Shown here piece after piece: positions 8,314 through 16,327 of a DNA stretch of 64,000 nucleotides. Every line of letters begins with the position of its first letter. The stretch's first letter is position 1. The notes under the pieces are model-generated. The model searched no databases. It was not told where the DNA came from and worked only from the letters and a program-made list of their open reading frames with translations. Both the position numbers and the translations under genes were made by a program. Origin of the DNA: Symbiodinium natans. Lineage: Eukaryota > Sar > Dinophyceae > Suessiales > Symbiodiniaceae. The stretch spans positions 62,001 through 126,000 of the forward strand of contig CAJNDS010002236.1 in the NCBI GenBank assembly GCA_905221605.1, in the 5' to 3' direction.

Positions 8314-8345
8314 ATTAATATTATTTTTATCTAAATAATATTAAT
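8314..8345 (+). promoter_or_regulatory. Hairpin with ATCTA core before the gene at 8347
   Basis: ATTAATATTATTT at 8314-8326 pairs with AAATAATATTAAT at 8333-8345 around TTATCT. The start ATG at 8347 follows within two bases. It is the clearest plus-strand example of the recurring element and is almost identical over its right arm to the sequence upstream of the genes at 5789-5989 and 726. Confidence 0.5.
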
Positions 8346-8346
8346 A

Positions 8347-8667
8347 ATGAGTATGTTTAAGAGTAAGCCAGAGTTTAAGCGCGCACCCCAAGTCAGCAGG
8401 TATTATGATTTAGAAGAGTCAATCGGTGTTAGTAGCCGGAAAACATATTTAGAAGATATGAAGTTAAGAATTGAAGAGGCGGAGAACAGAGGCAAGAACA
8501 TTAGGTTAAGGAATGACTGGCTGGAACATCAGAAGAAGAGCCTTTACCAAGGAGAACTAGATAGTATTAACAGACAGTTAGAGAGACCTATGATGCCGGT
8601 TAGAACGAAGGAAGAGCTAAAACAACGTCAATCTGACCTAAAAAATTTTATAGCAAATATAATCTAA
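8347..8667 (+). CDS. Small helical viral protein, unknown
   Basis: A 106-residue, strongly charged, mostly helical protein. It opens MSMFKSKPEFKRAPQVSRYY and its C-terminal half (QRQSDLKNFIANI at the end) is probably coiled coil. It sits in a plus-strand run of four genes. The gene downstream begins 9 bp after its stop, and the linking sequence ATCTAAGTTAATAATATG contains the stop codon, so the ATCTA motif overlaps the gene end. No known family is recognised. A minor virion component is possible from its position only. Confidence 0.5.
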   Translation: MSMFKSKPEFKRAPQVSRYYDLEESIGVSSRKTYLEDMKLRIEEAENRGKNIRLRNDWLEHQKKSLYQGELDSINRQLERPMMPVRTKEELKQRQSDLKNFIANII

Positions 8668-8676
8668 GTTAATAAT

Positions 8677-9732
8677 ATGATTAAAACTTTGAAATCTGAA
8701 TTAAAATTACGTCCAACGTATGACGAAATGATAGGAATGATTGAAAGTCAAGGCGACCCGAACAGACGCGACGCAGGAGCCTCGCGTGCTACGCGACCCT
8801 CAATTGAAAACATTATTGACAGACGAGCAACGATATTCAGAAACAATCAGTTCGGAAGTCAGTTTGACAACTTTGATTTTCTAGGTTTGAAGAAGCAAGA
8901 AGAAGACAAGCTAAAAAACGAATTGAGACAAGCGGATTTAAAACAAAAGGCAATAGGAACGGGCTCATCAATGGGCGTTTTATCTGCTACTTCAAGTGGT
9001 ATCAATACGCCTAGGGAAGTTGAGTTTTATGACGCTGACGATTTTATCTTGGAGGAAATAGCCAGAGTTCAATCGGAAATAGACGCTCACATTCAGAAAA
9101 CAAAACAAGCACGAGACAGGGCTACTAGTAGCGTCAGTAGCGATTTAGCAGACGTCCATTCTCAATCATTACCAGCAGGTGTTCCGGTTCATTCAATGGC
9201 TTCTGACGAAGGTAGTGATAAAATGCCAGATTTAGAGTCTGTTGAAAGTGAAGAGGAAGAAGAAGATGAAGGAAGCCTAACCGATAAAATAGGATTGGTA
9301 GGAGACTTTGACCCAGACAATCTTATCAATAACCAAGACATTAAATCAACAGGTTTATTGTTTCAATTGTATGTTCGCAATTTATTGTCACCAGAAATAA
9401 TAGAATTAACGGACAAGCTACCAAACGAACAGAAAAAGAAACAGTATTTAGTTTCAATCATCGAAGGCTTGAAAGAAACTACTGAATGGCAACAGTCAAG
9501 TTTCGCAGGTAAGACAGTTAAAAAAGAAGCAAAGAAATTTAGAGAAATGAGAAAAATGATGAAAAAGAAACCTACAAATCAAGAAAGCGCTTCTTCTTCA
9601 AGTGGTGGCATTGGTTCAGCTATTGCTAGTGGAGCAAAAGCAGTAGGCGGTGCCGTTTTAAATGCAGGTAAAGAAGTTGCAAAAGACGTAGCTCTCGCAG
9701 TAGCGCAAGATGCATTATTAAGTATTATATAA
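8677..9732 (+). CDS. Probable virion protein with LKLRPTY motif and Gly/Ala-rich hydrophobic tail
   Basis: A 351-residue protein. Near the N-terminus (residues 9-18) is LKLRPTYDEM, which recurs at the very start of the next gene. An acidic low-complexity stretch lies at about 193-208. A helical folded region at about 213-265 contains LLFQLYVRNLLSPEIIEL. A basic segment (FREMRKMMKKK) follows, then a C-terminal 40 residues rich in Gly, Ala and Val (GSAIASGAKAVGGAVLNAGK) that could be an amphipathic or membrane-active helix. Such tails occur in adenovirus-type membrane-lytic minor proteins, but that likeness is only compositional. It is intact, starts 9 bp after the previous stop, and is followed 14 bp later by its motif partner. 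Confidence 0.6.
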   Translation: MIKTLKSELKLRPTYDEMIGMIESQGDPNRRDAGASRATRPSIENIIDRRATIFRNNQFGSQFDNFDFLGLKKQEEDKLKNELRQADLKQKAIGTGSSMGVLSATSSGINTPREVEFYDADDFILEEIARVQSEIDAHIQKTKQARDRATSSVSSDLADVHSQSLPAGVPVHSMASDEGSDKMPDLESVESEEEEEDEGSLTDKIGLVGDFDPDNLINNQDIKSTGLLFQLYVRNLLSPEIIELTDKLPNEQKKKQYLVSIIEGLKETTEWQQSSFAGKTVKKEAKKFREMRKMMKKKPTNQESASSSSGGIGSAIASGAKAVGGAVLNAGKEVAKDVALAVAQDALLSII

Positions 9733-9746
9733 ACAAAATATATAGA

Positions 9747-10550
9747 ATGCTTAAACTTCGCCCTACCTATGAGCAAATGTTAAAGGAAGCTAGAACGAGA
9801 AGGTTAAAAATATTACCGGAAAGAGAAAGAAGAAGTTTATCGGGTATTTTTCTAGAAGATGTTGATTTTGATGAGTTTGATTTGAGCAATTTTGATAAGA
9901 GAATAAATATTGACAATAATAATAATCCCGATAAAGCGACACAGACGGATTTTAATTTAGCTTCTTCTTCAAGTTCTTATGTTAGTGAAAGTATGAGAAC
10001 ACCAGAAGAAGCAATTAAAGAACAACAACAAGAAGAAGTGAGTGAAGCATCTAGCATAAGAAGCAGTCAAAAGCCAGAAGAAACACAAAAAGAACAACAG
10101 AAAGAACAACAAAAAAGCCTAATGAGGAGAATGTTTGATAGTATGTTTGGAAATGATGAATATGAAGAAGGAAGAGAAGAATTGCGAAGAATGAGGGAGC
10201 AACGCGAACAACAGGAGCAAAGAGAAGGAGATGAGGAGAATGTAGAGCGTGTAGCAACAGAAGAAAGTCAAGCGAGTAGTTCTTCTTTGCCAATGAATGT
10301 TAAGAAATCTTATGAGCCTTCATCTTCATCAAGTTCAAGAAGAAGTTCAGGAAGAAGTGCGTTGTTGCCAATTGAAGAAGGGGCGTTAAGCGAATACGTT
10401 CAATCTAGCCCGCCAGAAACAGTTCAAAGTTCAGTGCCCTCTGATAGAACAGTTGAATATTTACAAAGTTCAAATCCCGTTAGTATTGCCAGTTCGGAAA
10501 GGACTATTGAATACATAAGGTCTAGGAGTTCATCTGGAAGAAGTAGATAA
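9747..10550 (+). CDS. Ser/Glu/Gln-rich viral protein sharing the LKLRPTY motif
   Basis: A 267-residue protein beginning MLKLRPTYEQMLKEA, the same motif as residues 9-18 of the preceding gene. After about residue 60 the protein is low complexity: Ser-rich tracts, Gln/Glu-rich coiled-coil stretches (EELRRMREQREQQEQ) and a Ser/Arg-rich end (SSGRSR). A segment with VEYLQSS and IEYIRSRSS is a local repeat (VQSSVPSDRTVEYLQSS and IASSERTIEYIRSRSS). The shared N-terminus suggests a docking or packaging signal present on two virion proteins. The disordered tail is unlike an enzyme. The stop is convergent with the integrase gene. Confidence 0.55.
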   Translation: MLKLRPTYEQMLKEARTRRLKILPERERRSLSGIFLEDVDFDEFDLSNFDKRINIDNNNNPDKATQTDFNLASSSSSYVSESMRTPEEAIKEQQQEEVSEASSIRSSQKPEETQKEQQKEQQKSLMRRMFDSMFGNDEYEEGREELRRMREQREQQEQREGDEENVERVATEESQASSSSLPMNVKKSYEPSSSSSSRRSSGRSALLPIEEGALSEYVQSSPPETVQSSVPSDRTVEYLQSSNPVSIASSERTIEYIRSRSSSGRSR

Positions 10551-10551
10551 G

Positions 10552-10574
10552 CAATAATATTATTGATATTATTG
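10552..10574. terminator. Hairpin between convergent genes (10550 and integrase)
   Basis: CAATAATAT at 10552 and its complement ATATTATTG ending at 10574 form a short hairpin, followed by a T-rich run (CTTTTTT). It lies in the 86-bp gap between two convergent stops. Placement suggests transcript ends, and no more can be said. Confidence 0.4.
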
Positions 10575-10636
10575 TCTATCTTTTTTAACACCTTTAATAA
10601 TTCGTGAAGGACATCGTCCGAAACAATTCTTGAAAG

Positions 10637-11551
10637 TTACACTTTCAATAATTCGTGGCGCAAATAGCCTCTGCTACCATCATCCAAAAAATAATAGGTC
10701 TGACCTAGCTTGTCGTCAATTCGGGTAATTTCTTGAATTGCTTTCAACCAGTGGCTACTCTTCTCTTTTTCTGATATTCCTTTCTTTCTCATAACCTTCA
10801 CCTTATCGCCTTTTTCCAGGTCAGGGTAAGTTCTGCTTCTTTTGGCTTGTAAGCCTATATTCAATTTCACTTCAAGCTGATTTTTCGGCTTTCTTGCTTC
10901 GGCTGGTGTGAATTTGGTTGCAGAATGAACGTCTTTATTATTGTAAGTAAGCATTATTTCAAATATGTAGTCCGTCCATTGAATGTTTTGTTTCCCCTTT
11001 TTTTCATCCGCTTCTACTCGTTTGAATAATTTGTCTTTAAACGTTCTTATCAGTCTCTCGGCGAATGCAGGGTGCCCTCTTGTTCTGTGAAGTTCTATCT
11101 TTTCCTGTGTCAGATATTCATTTACAACTTGACTATTCAAACTTCCCTCGTCGTCTGAATATAAAAGTCGCGGATTTTTACGCATTTGGTTTAAGCCTTG
11201 CATAAGCCCCGCAAGAAAATCCGGTGGTTCTTTGCTTTTGATAGGAACAACACTTGCAAATTTTGAGAAAACATCTATAAGCACCAAGCCTACTCTGAAT
11301 TTTTGATTTTCCAGGTCTTTCTTGGAAATAAAGAACAAATCAATTTGAAAAGTATGATAAGCATAAGGTGCGACGAAGGAATTAACACCCCTTTGCTTTC
11401 TTTTCTCTTCAACGTTGTTTTTGAAGAATTCTTCTACATCATCTTTTGTAATGGATTTATCTTTTTCCCTGCTTTCTTTCAATGTTTGGGCTCTACTCCC
11501 GTAGCCAGAACGGTCGTAATAAACATTGGATATAATTTCTTGTTTAGACAT
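10637..11551 (-). CDS. Retroviral-type (rve) DDE integrase
   Basis: A 304-residue integrase counted from the ATG at 11551. An upstream TTG would add four residues but is an unlikely start. The RNase H-fold core is clear: QIDLFF gives Asp71, LLYSDDEGS gives Asp133/134, and AFAERLIRTFKDKLF gives Glu165, the D,D-35-E arrangement of retroviral, Maverick/Polinton and virophage integrases. A C-terminal SH3-like or chromodomain-like region is suggested by DKVKVMRKK and the YYFLDDGSRGYLRHELL end. It would insert the viral DNA into the host chromosome, which fits the location beside host sequence. There is no N-terminal zinc HHCC motif. The frame is intact. Confidence 0.92.
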   Translation of the reverse strand: MSKQEIISNVYYDRSGYGSRAQTLKESREKDKSITKDDVEEFFKNNVEEKRKQRGVNSFVAPYAYHTFQIDLFFISKKDLENQKFRVGLVLIDVFSKFASVVPIKSKEPPDFLAGLMQGLNQMRKNPRLLYSDDEGSLNSQVVNEYLTQEKIELHRTRGHPAFAERLIRTFKDKLFKRVEADEKKGKQNIQWTDYIFEIMLTYNNKDVHSATKFTPAEARKPKNQLEVKLNIGLQAKRSRTYPDLEKGDKVKVMRKKGISEKEKSSHWLKAIQEITRIDDKLGQTYYFLDDGSRGYLRHELLKV

Positions 11552-11567
11552 TAATATAAACAAGAAA

Positions 11568-11829
11568 TTATTTTTCTTCTTGTTGTTTTAGATAATCTTG
11601 ATGCTTGCGTGTTCGTTCGTGCTTTGCTTTATCACCTTTACGATGAATGGAGCCACAAGGACATTCTATTTTTTGCGCCTGGTTTGCCAACACCTTTCCC
11701 TTATTATGTTGGTAATGCTCCCTGTGTTTTGAGTTTATGCTTTCTTTGTTCTCCAAATAGTGTTGTCTATGTCTTTCATTGATACTGTCCTTGTTCGCTA
11801 TATGATGCTCTCTTTTTTTCTGGTTAAAG
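11568..11829 (-). pseudogene. Out-of-frame C-terminal remnant of the GIY-YIG gene, with a Cys/His zinc-like motif
   Basis: This open stretch lacks its own ATG; the first usable start would be a TTG at 11756. It continues the repeated REHYxxNK-type tail of the GIY-YIG protein (REHHIANKDSINERHRQHY, then NSKHREHYQHNKGKV) and ends in a compact zinc-like motif CPCGSIHRKGDKAKHERTRK with CxC and spaced His. It is one frame off from the gene upstream. The cause is visible: a 19-bp unit is present twice in tandem at 11822-11859, and removing one copy would restore one frame. The terminal Cys/His motif is of a kind seen at the ends of giant-virus and PLV nucleases. Confidence 0.7.
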
Positions 11830-12267
11830 TATTCGGCGTTGGTTAAAGTATTCGGCGTTGTCTTTTCTGTATTGGATTAAATGTTCTTGGTTCTTTTCTT
11901 TATATGATTTCGCATATTCGCTGATGGCTTCCTTATTGTCTTTCCTGTATTCTACCACCGTTCGTCCAGCAACATTTTTATTCACGCAATCAGTGACCCT
12001 TATATGTTCTCCTTCCTTTCTCTCCAATTCGGCTTTGTTTTCACATGGGTAGCTCTCTATCAGTTCTATTTTGCAGTTCTCCACATTAAACTCATCAAAC
12101 AACCTAAAAGAACTCACAAATTTGCGGTTGTTTTTGAAAGATTCACGGTAATGCTGTCTATGCCTTGCCATTCGTTGGCTTAAACTTTCACAAGTGCTTC
12201 CTATGTAGCATTTGTTATATCCAACATCTACAATTTTGTATATCTTGCCATTCTGATATTTGTTCAT
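11824..12267 (-). CDS. GIY-YIG endonuclease, truncated by a 19-bp duplication
   Basis: The frame from the ATG at 12267 gives 147 residues. KIYKI (8-12) and CYIGST (20-25) are the GIY and YIG elements. QRMARHRQHY (31-40) holds the conserved Arg. The helix ELERKEGEHI (80-89) supplies the catalytic Glu. Residues from about 105 on are a linker of imperfect repeats (YRKDNKE, YKEKNQE, YRKDNAE). The frame then leaves the original reading at the second copy of a tandem 19-mer and stops after four alien residues. An in-frame TTG at 12354 and an ATG at 12312 lie upstream, but the family usually starts just before the GIY motif. The catalytic domain is complete, so activity could remain. The role is probably homing or DNA processing. 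Confidence 0.8.
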   Translation of the reverse strand: MNKYQNGKIYKIVDVGYNKCYIGSTCESLSQRMARHRQHYRESFKNNRKFVSSFRLFDEFNVENCKIELIESYPCENKAELERKEGEHIRVTDCVNKNVAGRTVVEYRKDNKEAISEYAKSYKEKNQEHLIQYRKDNAEYFNQRRIL

Positions 12268-12332
12268 ATCCCTATATATCCTATAATATCTTGTCTTTAA
12301 ACAACCTTTCATTATCTTGTCCTTAAACCACT

Positions 12333-12843
12333 TTAACAAGAACTGCAATTGCAATAAGTGCAGTAGGCTATACAGTTGTCGGTCGTGTGGCTCATCTCGT
12401 TGTCTTTCCGCTGTGCCGTGAAGTCAGTAGAGATACAACCAGAATTGACGTCAATGTCAAACTGCTTACCGCATTTCTGGCAGTTTCCGCATAATCTTTC
12501 AAAACACCATTCAGTGGTAATGTAGGACTTTGATTTTATATCTCTTCCGGCTTTTTTGTCCTGCTGTTTGTATCCTTCCACCTTGTTTTTTAAGTAGTTT
12601 GTCAAAAAGTTCTGCTTGATTTCTGCGAGTTGCCCGTCGTCTAGGTAAAAATACACTTGCTTAAAATCTCTACACCTCGTAATTGCAGTCCATAGCCACT
12701 GTCTCGTTACTAACTTGCTGTTATTCCATTCGTGTATGGTTATTCTGTCTCCTATTGAAGCCCCTTGACAAGAATGACAGGTGGCGCAATAGCCATATCT
12801 AAAATGATTATTTAAAATCTTTCTTCTACTAGGTGCTTCGTTT
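12333..12843 (-). pseudogene. C-terminal part of the polymerase-helicase: helicase motif VI plus HNH-like zinc domain, frame-shifted
   Basis: In this frame there is no proper start. It reads on from the helicase: FRYGYCATCHSCQGASIGD, ITIHEWNN, then QWLWTAITRCRDFKQVYFY. The last is the SF1 helicase motif VI region (W-T-A-I-T-R) with the arginine needed for ATP hydrolysis. The end of the protein has a Cys/His module: LCGNCQKCGKQF, then QRKDNEMSHTTDNCIAYC and YCNCSSC. This resembles the HNH-like tails on replication proteins of PLVs and giant viruses (C-x2-C, D-N, H-T-x-D-N-C, C-x2-C-N). The preceding helicase ORF ends 15 codons too soon because of a one-base change in an A run (T run at 12841-12846 on the plus strand). 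Confidence 0.7.
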
Positions 12844-14263
12844 TTTCCTTGATGTCTTGGATTACGTATTTGTCGTCTATATGGTGAAGAATTTTATACC
12901 TGATATTAACATTAAATTTCATTCCTTCTTTTTGTAGATACTTACGGCATATCATTATCTCGCCTACTTCGTATTTAGACGTCTTGCCTAGCTTTTGTCT
13001 AACATCCTTGGCTACTGCATCGCATCGGGCATTCGTGTAAGCTATGTTGTTAGGGCTGGTTAGGGTGCTGTTGGTGAATTGGAAGTATTTATGCGCTATG
13101 GTTTCAATAGGCATCTTGTTTAGCCAGAAGTCGTTGTAAAGACGGTTCATTGTTTCTCTGTCCTTCTCTCCTACCCTTTTACATATTTCTAGAAAGATAT
13201 CATTATTAAAAATAATATTTATACAGTTGTCGGCATAAATATCATAGGGTTGTGTGTTAGATAAGTCATTTATCGGAGGAAGCTGTTTTGTATCACCTGT
13301 TCCGATAATAATTTTTTCTTTCTTGTATCTGATGGTGAATTCCCTTATCCTGTTTAAAATGTAGGCATTCGCCATATAAACCTCGTCAAAAACAATAACA
13401 TTATAATCAGAATGGTCGTAATAGGGAAGTTCGTCGCCTTTATGAACCGGAATACTGAAAAATCTGTTTAGGGTGGTGGCTTCGCATTTGATTTCTTGTA
13501 TCTGGCGGTTGTTAGGAACAACGAAAAGAACGTTGTAATTTAGCTTCTGGAAGTGTTCGCAGATATAAGATTTTCCCGAACCAGCGTATTTAGCACGCAC
13601 CATACAGGGGTTGTTTTCTACGATTTGATGACAGATGGCTTCTGTGTTCCATTCGTCGGCTATGTTTAGGCGGTTGTTGGTGTAAATTGGTATGTCGTGT
13701 TTTATGTTTAATCTGTATTTGTAAGGTTCAGTCGGAAAGTTTATTTCCTTGTCGGTTTCTGCTCTCCATCCTCCGACTTGGTTATTGAAGGTTATAAGCT
13801 TCTTGGCTTTTGTCAGGTGATTTTTATTGATGACGAAGGCATCTGACTTTACACTGAATATTTCTATGTTGTTTTTGGTTAAGGTGTTGTAGGTGTCACA
13901 CATATCATAATTATGATTTTGAAGAAGAAGCTCTTTTATGTAGCGGAAGCCGTTGGTTAAGGTTCTTTGTTTTGAAACGTTCAGTATATAATATTTATCA
14001 GTATATTTTGTGAAAAAAGTTCCATCCCCGTCGTCTGTAAATTCGCCTTCTTCAATGACAAACACCCTACCCTCATATATGTTTCTGTAATATAGCGCCT
14101 CTTCTAGACTGTTGAAGGATATTGATTTTTGCTTTTTGTTGGTGGATTTTTCTAATAATCCGAAATTTACATTGGCTATTGTTTTTTTGATTTTGGCGTC
14201 TTGTTTAGGCTTGTCGCTTATTTTGGTGTTCCAGAGCTCGGATACAATATTTTCATAATCCAC
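12812..14263 (-). CDS. Polymerase palm C-half and SF1 helicase core of the split replication protein
   Basis: Open for 483 codons, but the first codon is GTG and the first real ATG is 120 codons in, so this is an internal piece of a larger protein. Residues 25-40 (IKKTIANVNFGLLEKS) match a family B-like motif B (K, N, G). FSVKSDAFVI at about 136-145 resembles motif C with Asp141. The SF1 helicase follows: Walker A AGSGKS (227-232), Walker B VIVFDE (289-294), motif III GDTKQLPP (323-330), and NIAYTNARCD near 405-415. Motif VI is absent here because it lies in the next frame (12333-12843). The combined gene would copy and unwind viral DNA. Upstream, the open frame reaches back to a TAA next to the end of the 14316-16193 ORF. 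Confidence 0.75.
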   Translation of the reverse strand: MDYENIVSELWNTKISDKPKQDAKIKKTIANVNFGLLEKSTNKKQKSISFNSLEEALYYRNIYEGRVFVIEEGEFTDDGDGTFFTKYTDKYYILNVSKQRTLTNGFRYIKELLLQNHNYDMCDTYNTLTKNNIEIFSVKSDAFVINKNHLTKAKKLITFNNQVGGWRAETDKEINFPTEPYKYRLNIKHDIPIYTNNRLNIADEWNTEAICHQIVENNPCMVRAKYAGSGKSYICEHFQKLNYNVLFVVPNNRQIQEIKCEATTLNRFFSIPVHKGDELPYYDHSDYNVIVFDEVYMANAYILNRIREFTIRYKKEKIIIGTGDTKQLPPINDLSNTQPYDIYADNCINIIFNNDIFLEICKRVGEKDRETMNRLYNDFWLNKMPIETIAHKYFQFTNSTLTSPNNIAYTNARCDAVAKDVRQKLGKTSKYEVGEIMICRKYLQKEGMKFNVNIRYKILHHIDDKYVIQDIKEKTKHLVEERF

Positions 14264-14315
14264 TTCGTGAATGTGAGATGGTTGCTTGTGGTAGTGTATT
14301 TTTACAGTTTTTTCT

Positions 14316-16193
14316 TCAAGCGTTTAAGAAACATTCCAGGTTGAACTTTTTGTTGAAAAAAAGGTTGCCCTTTGATGCTTCCACTAGGTATAGGTTCAAC
14401 TCTTGTAATTCTTCGTTTTGGTAAGGCTTCCATATGTCAAACTCGGTAAAGACAGGTATGTGTGTAATTTTGGAAAAGGCTTTTGTGAAGGCTTTTGTTC
14501 TGTCAATTTCTATTGTTCTGTTAGAGAGATCGTGCTTGAAATATCCGGTTGGCACTATGGTTCTGCATTCGTCTAGAATGTCTATGTCGGTCTGGCTATA
14601 ATATGACTTGTGGGCATCGTTGAAGATTTTCTTGTTGAAGTTAAACATTTCCCGATTCATATCGTTGAAAAGCTTTTCGTTTTCTACTGATACGTCTTCG
14701 TCTATGCTGTGGGTTGATAAGTTTTGTAGCTTGATTGTGTAGGCGATTTCTTGCTTCGTGCTTTTTATCTTCCAATTTACTTTCAATTCTGTCATCGTTC
14801 CCGCTTGATATTTTATGAAGGGCTCGTAACCTGCCATTTTTGGTTCGTGGAAGAGTTTTACAAGGTCATTGTCTTTATGAACTAGGGTATATTCTGCTCT
14901 TTCTGTGTATTTCAAAAGGTCGTTTGCTGTCTCTATCATATGGCATTCAGGGGGTTCTTCTCGGTCGCTTATGTAATAGTTGCTACTGATTTTAAGCTTG
15001 AAGTCTTCTCGGGCGGTGTTGATATTCATTGTCTTTTTGATGCTTTTCAGCTCTCTGTTTATGGTATAGACGTGGTTGTTCTTGATGAGCCCGAAGAAGC
15101 CTTTCGTGTGCATATGGTAATTGGGCGGGTCAAAGGAATAAATAAGCTTCCCGTTGAAGTCAAAAAGACGCGCTGTTATGTTAAATGCCTTGAAGACGTT
15201 TTCCATTTGCGTCGTGGTTGCACCTTTGTTTTTAAACTCTTCTTCTGTTGTGTGTAGAAGTTCTAACATATGTTGTCGGGTTAAGGTTTTTGAAAGTGAG
15301 CCCCGCTTGTGTCTCATAAGGTCGGGGTAGTGGTCTAGAAGAGAATTTATCCAACATTCGTTTTCGGTATAGTGCTTTTTTGCGAGTGCTTCTTTTATTG
15401 TTGAGTAGCTGGGGTCAATCTCAGTTTCTATATATTTGTTATATATGGATATGTTTGTAGCATCTCGTAAGTTTTGATTTTCTGGCGGTTGAGCTTCACC
15501 TTCTGCAACGTTGGCACTTTCAATTCTTATTGCATTTATGTATTGATACATATCACCCTTCGCCATATCATTAAATTCTGGGTCTGTTCTTAATATTAAC
15601 ATAAGGCGCTTAAAAAGGAATTTATCATATTCTTTTGTTATTCTCCGTTTTATGATGGTCTCTATAAAGTCGTTTGATTTTACTTGGGCTTGTCTCTGTG
15701 CTGGATTAAGTAGCGGATAATAATTTCTGCCATTGACTTCAAAGGCTCGTTTTTTTCCCGAGCGGTTCTGTGTTGAAAGAAGCATATATTTGATGGAATA
15801 CGTTTTGCGATTTTTGAAAAGCTCTTTTGTTTTGGATACAACATTTCTCAAAGGTTGTTTCCCGAAAATGCGCCGTAAAACTTTTATCTGCTTTCCTTCC
15901 CTGGCTTTTTCAGCTGTTTTATTCATTCGTTCCGATAGTGGGGCTTTTGATTCAAACTTTTCTATGGCTTTTTCTGCTTTTTTAATGCCTCTTGTTTTTT
16001 CTTTTTGAGTTCCTGTTGTCATTTCGTTGATGAGTTTTTCGGCGGTTTTGAAAATTGAAAGTTGGCGGTTCTCATATAAATCAACAATTTGATTAACTTT
16101 GGTAAGAATGTTTTTAGGTGCTTTTGTTTCTATTAATCGCTGTCTCTTGTTATTGAGGTGTTTAATATTGTCACGTATAGCCTTTCTAGTCAT
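14316..16193 (-). CDS. N-terminal part of viral DNA polymerase (motif A), split replication protein
   Basis: 625 codons from the ATG at 16193. The N-terminal 130 residues are basic and helical. A central region around 270-370 carries ECWINSLLDHYPD, HKRGSLSKTLTR, and GFFGLIKNNHVYTINREL. Near the end, IEIDRTKAFTKAFSKI (from residue 561, Asp564), followed by ITHIPVFTEFDIW, looks like polymerase motif A. Motifs B and C are found only after the stop, in the ORF at 12812-14263, so I read the two ORFs as one polymerase-helicase interrupted near 14316-14330. The polymerase family is inferred (family B-like palm motifs), and primase-like activities cannot be excluded. Upstream, TAATCTAGATTA precedes the start. 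Confidence 0.65.
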   Translation of the reverse strand: MTRKAIRDNIKHLNNKRQRLIETKAPKNILTKVNQIVDLYENRQLSIFKTAEKLINEMTTGTQKEKTRGIKKAEKAIEKFESKAPLSERMNKTAEKAREGKQIKVLRRIFGKQPLRNVVSKTKELFKNRKTYSIKYMLLSTQNRSGKKRAFEVNGRNYYPLLNPAQRQAQVKSNDFIETIIKRRITKEYDKFLFKRLMLILRTDPEFNDMAKGDMYQYINAIRIESANVAEGEAQPPENQNLRDATNISIYNKYIETEIDPSYSTIKEALAKKHYTENECWINSLLDHYPDLMRHKRGSLSKTLTRQHMLELLHTTEEEFKNKGATTTQMENVFKAFNITARLFDFNGKLIYSFDPPNYHMHTKGFFGLIKNNHVYTINRELKSIKKTMNINTAREDFKLKISSNYYISDREEPPECHMIETANDLLKYTERAEYTLVHKDNDLVKLFHEPKMAGYEPFIKYQAGTMTELKVNWKIKSTKQEIAYTIKLQNLSTHSIDEDVSVENEKLFNDMNREMFNFNKKIFNDAHKSYYSQTDIDILDECRTIVPTGYFKHDLSNRTIEIDRTKAFTKAFSKITHIPVFTEFDIWKPYQNEELQELNLYLVEASKGNLFFNKKFNLECFLNA

Positions 16194-16327
16194 AATGTAA
16201 TCTAGATTAAAATATATTGTTTTTATTTCTTTAAATGACTTCTCCTTATTCGCCTGTTTTGATTTTGGTTTGGTCGGTCTTTGTTAAATGCCTTAAAGAC
16301 AAAACGCCTATATATAGTAAGCATAAA
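16194..16327. promoter_or_regulatory. Divergent promoter region between polymerase gene and the gene at 16328
   Basis: The gap contains the palindrome TAATCTAGATTA a few bases before the polymerase start on the minus strand, and CTATATATAG shortly before the plus-strand ATG at 16328. An in-frame ATG at 16235 could extend the plus-strand gene through this gap, giving a hydrophobic leader (SPVLILVWSVFV). I consider that less likely because it would consume the only intergenic space. Confidence 0.35.

Noticed and set aside
10637-11563. Integrase start at the upstream TTG (11563)
   Set aside because: An ATG lies four codons inside; all other well-defined viral genes here start with ATG.
12841-12846. 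Programmed -1 ribosomal frameshift in the helicase gene
   Set aside because: The zero-frame codons are GAA AAA ACG, which do not fit the X XXY YYZ slippery pattern in the right register. A simple one-base loss in a homopolymer is more economical, and a second break exists upstream.
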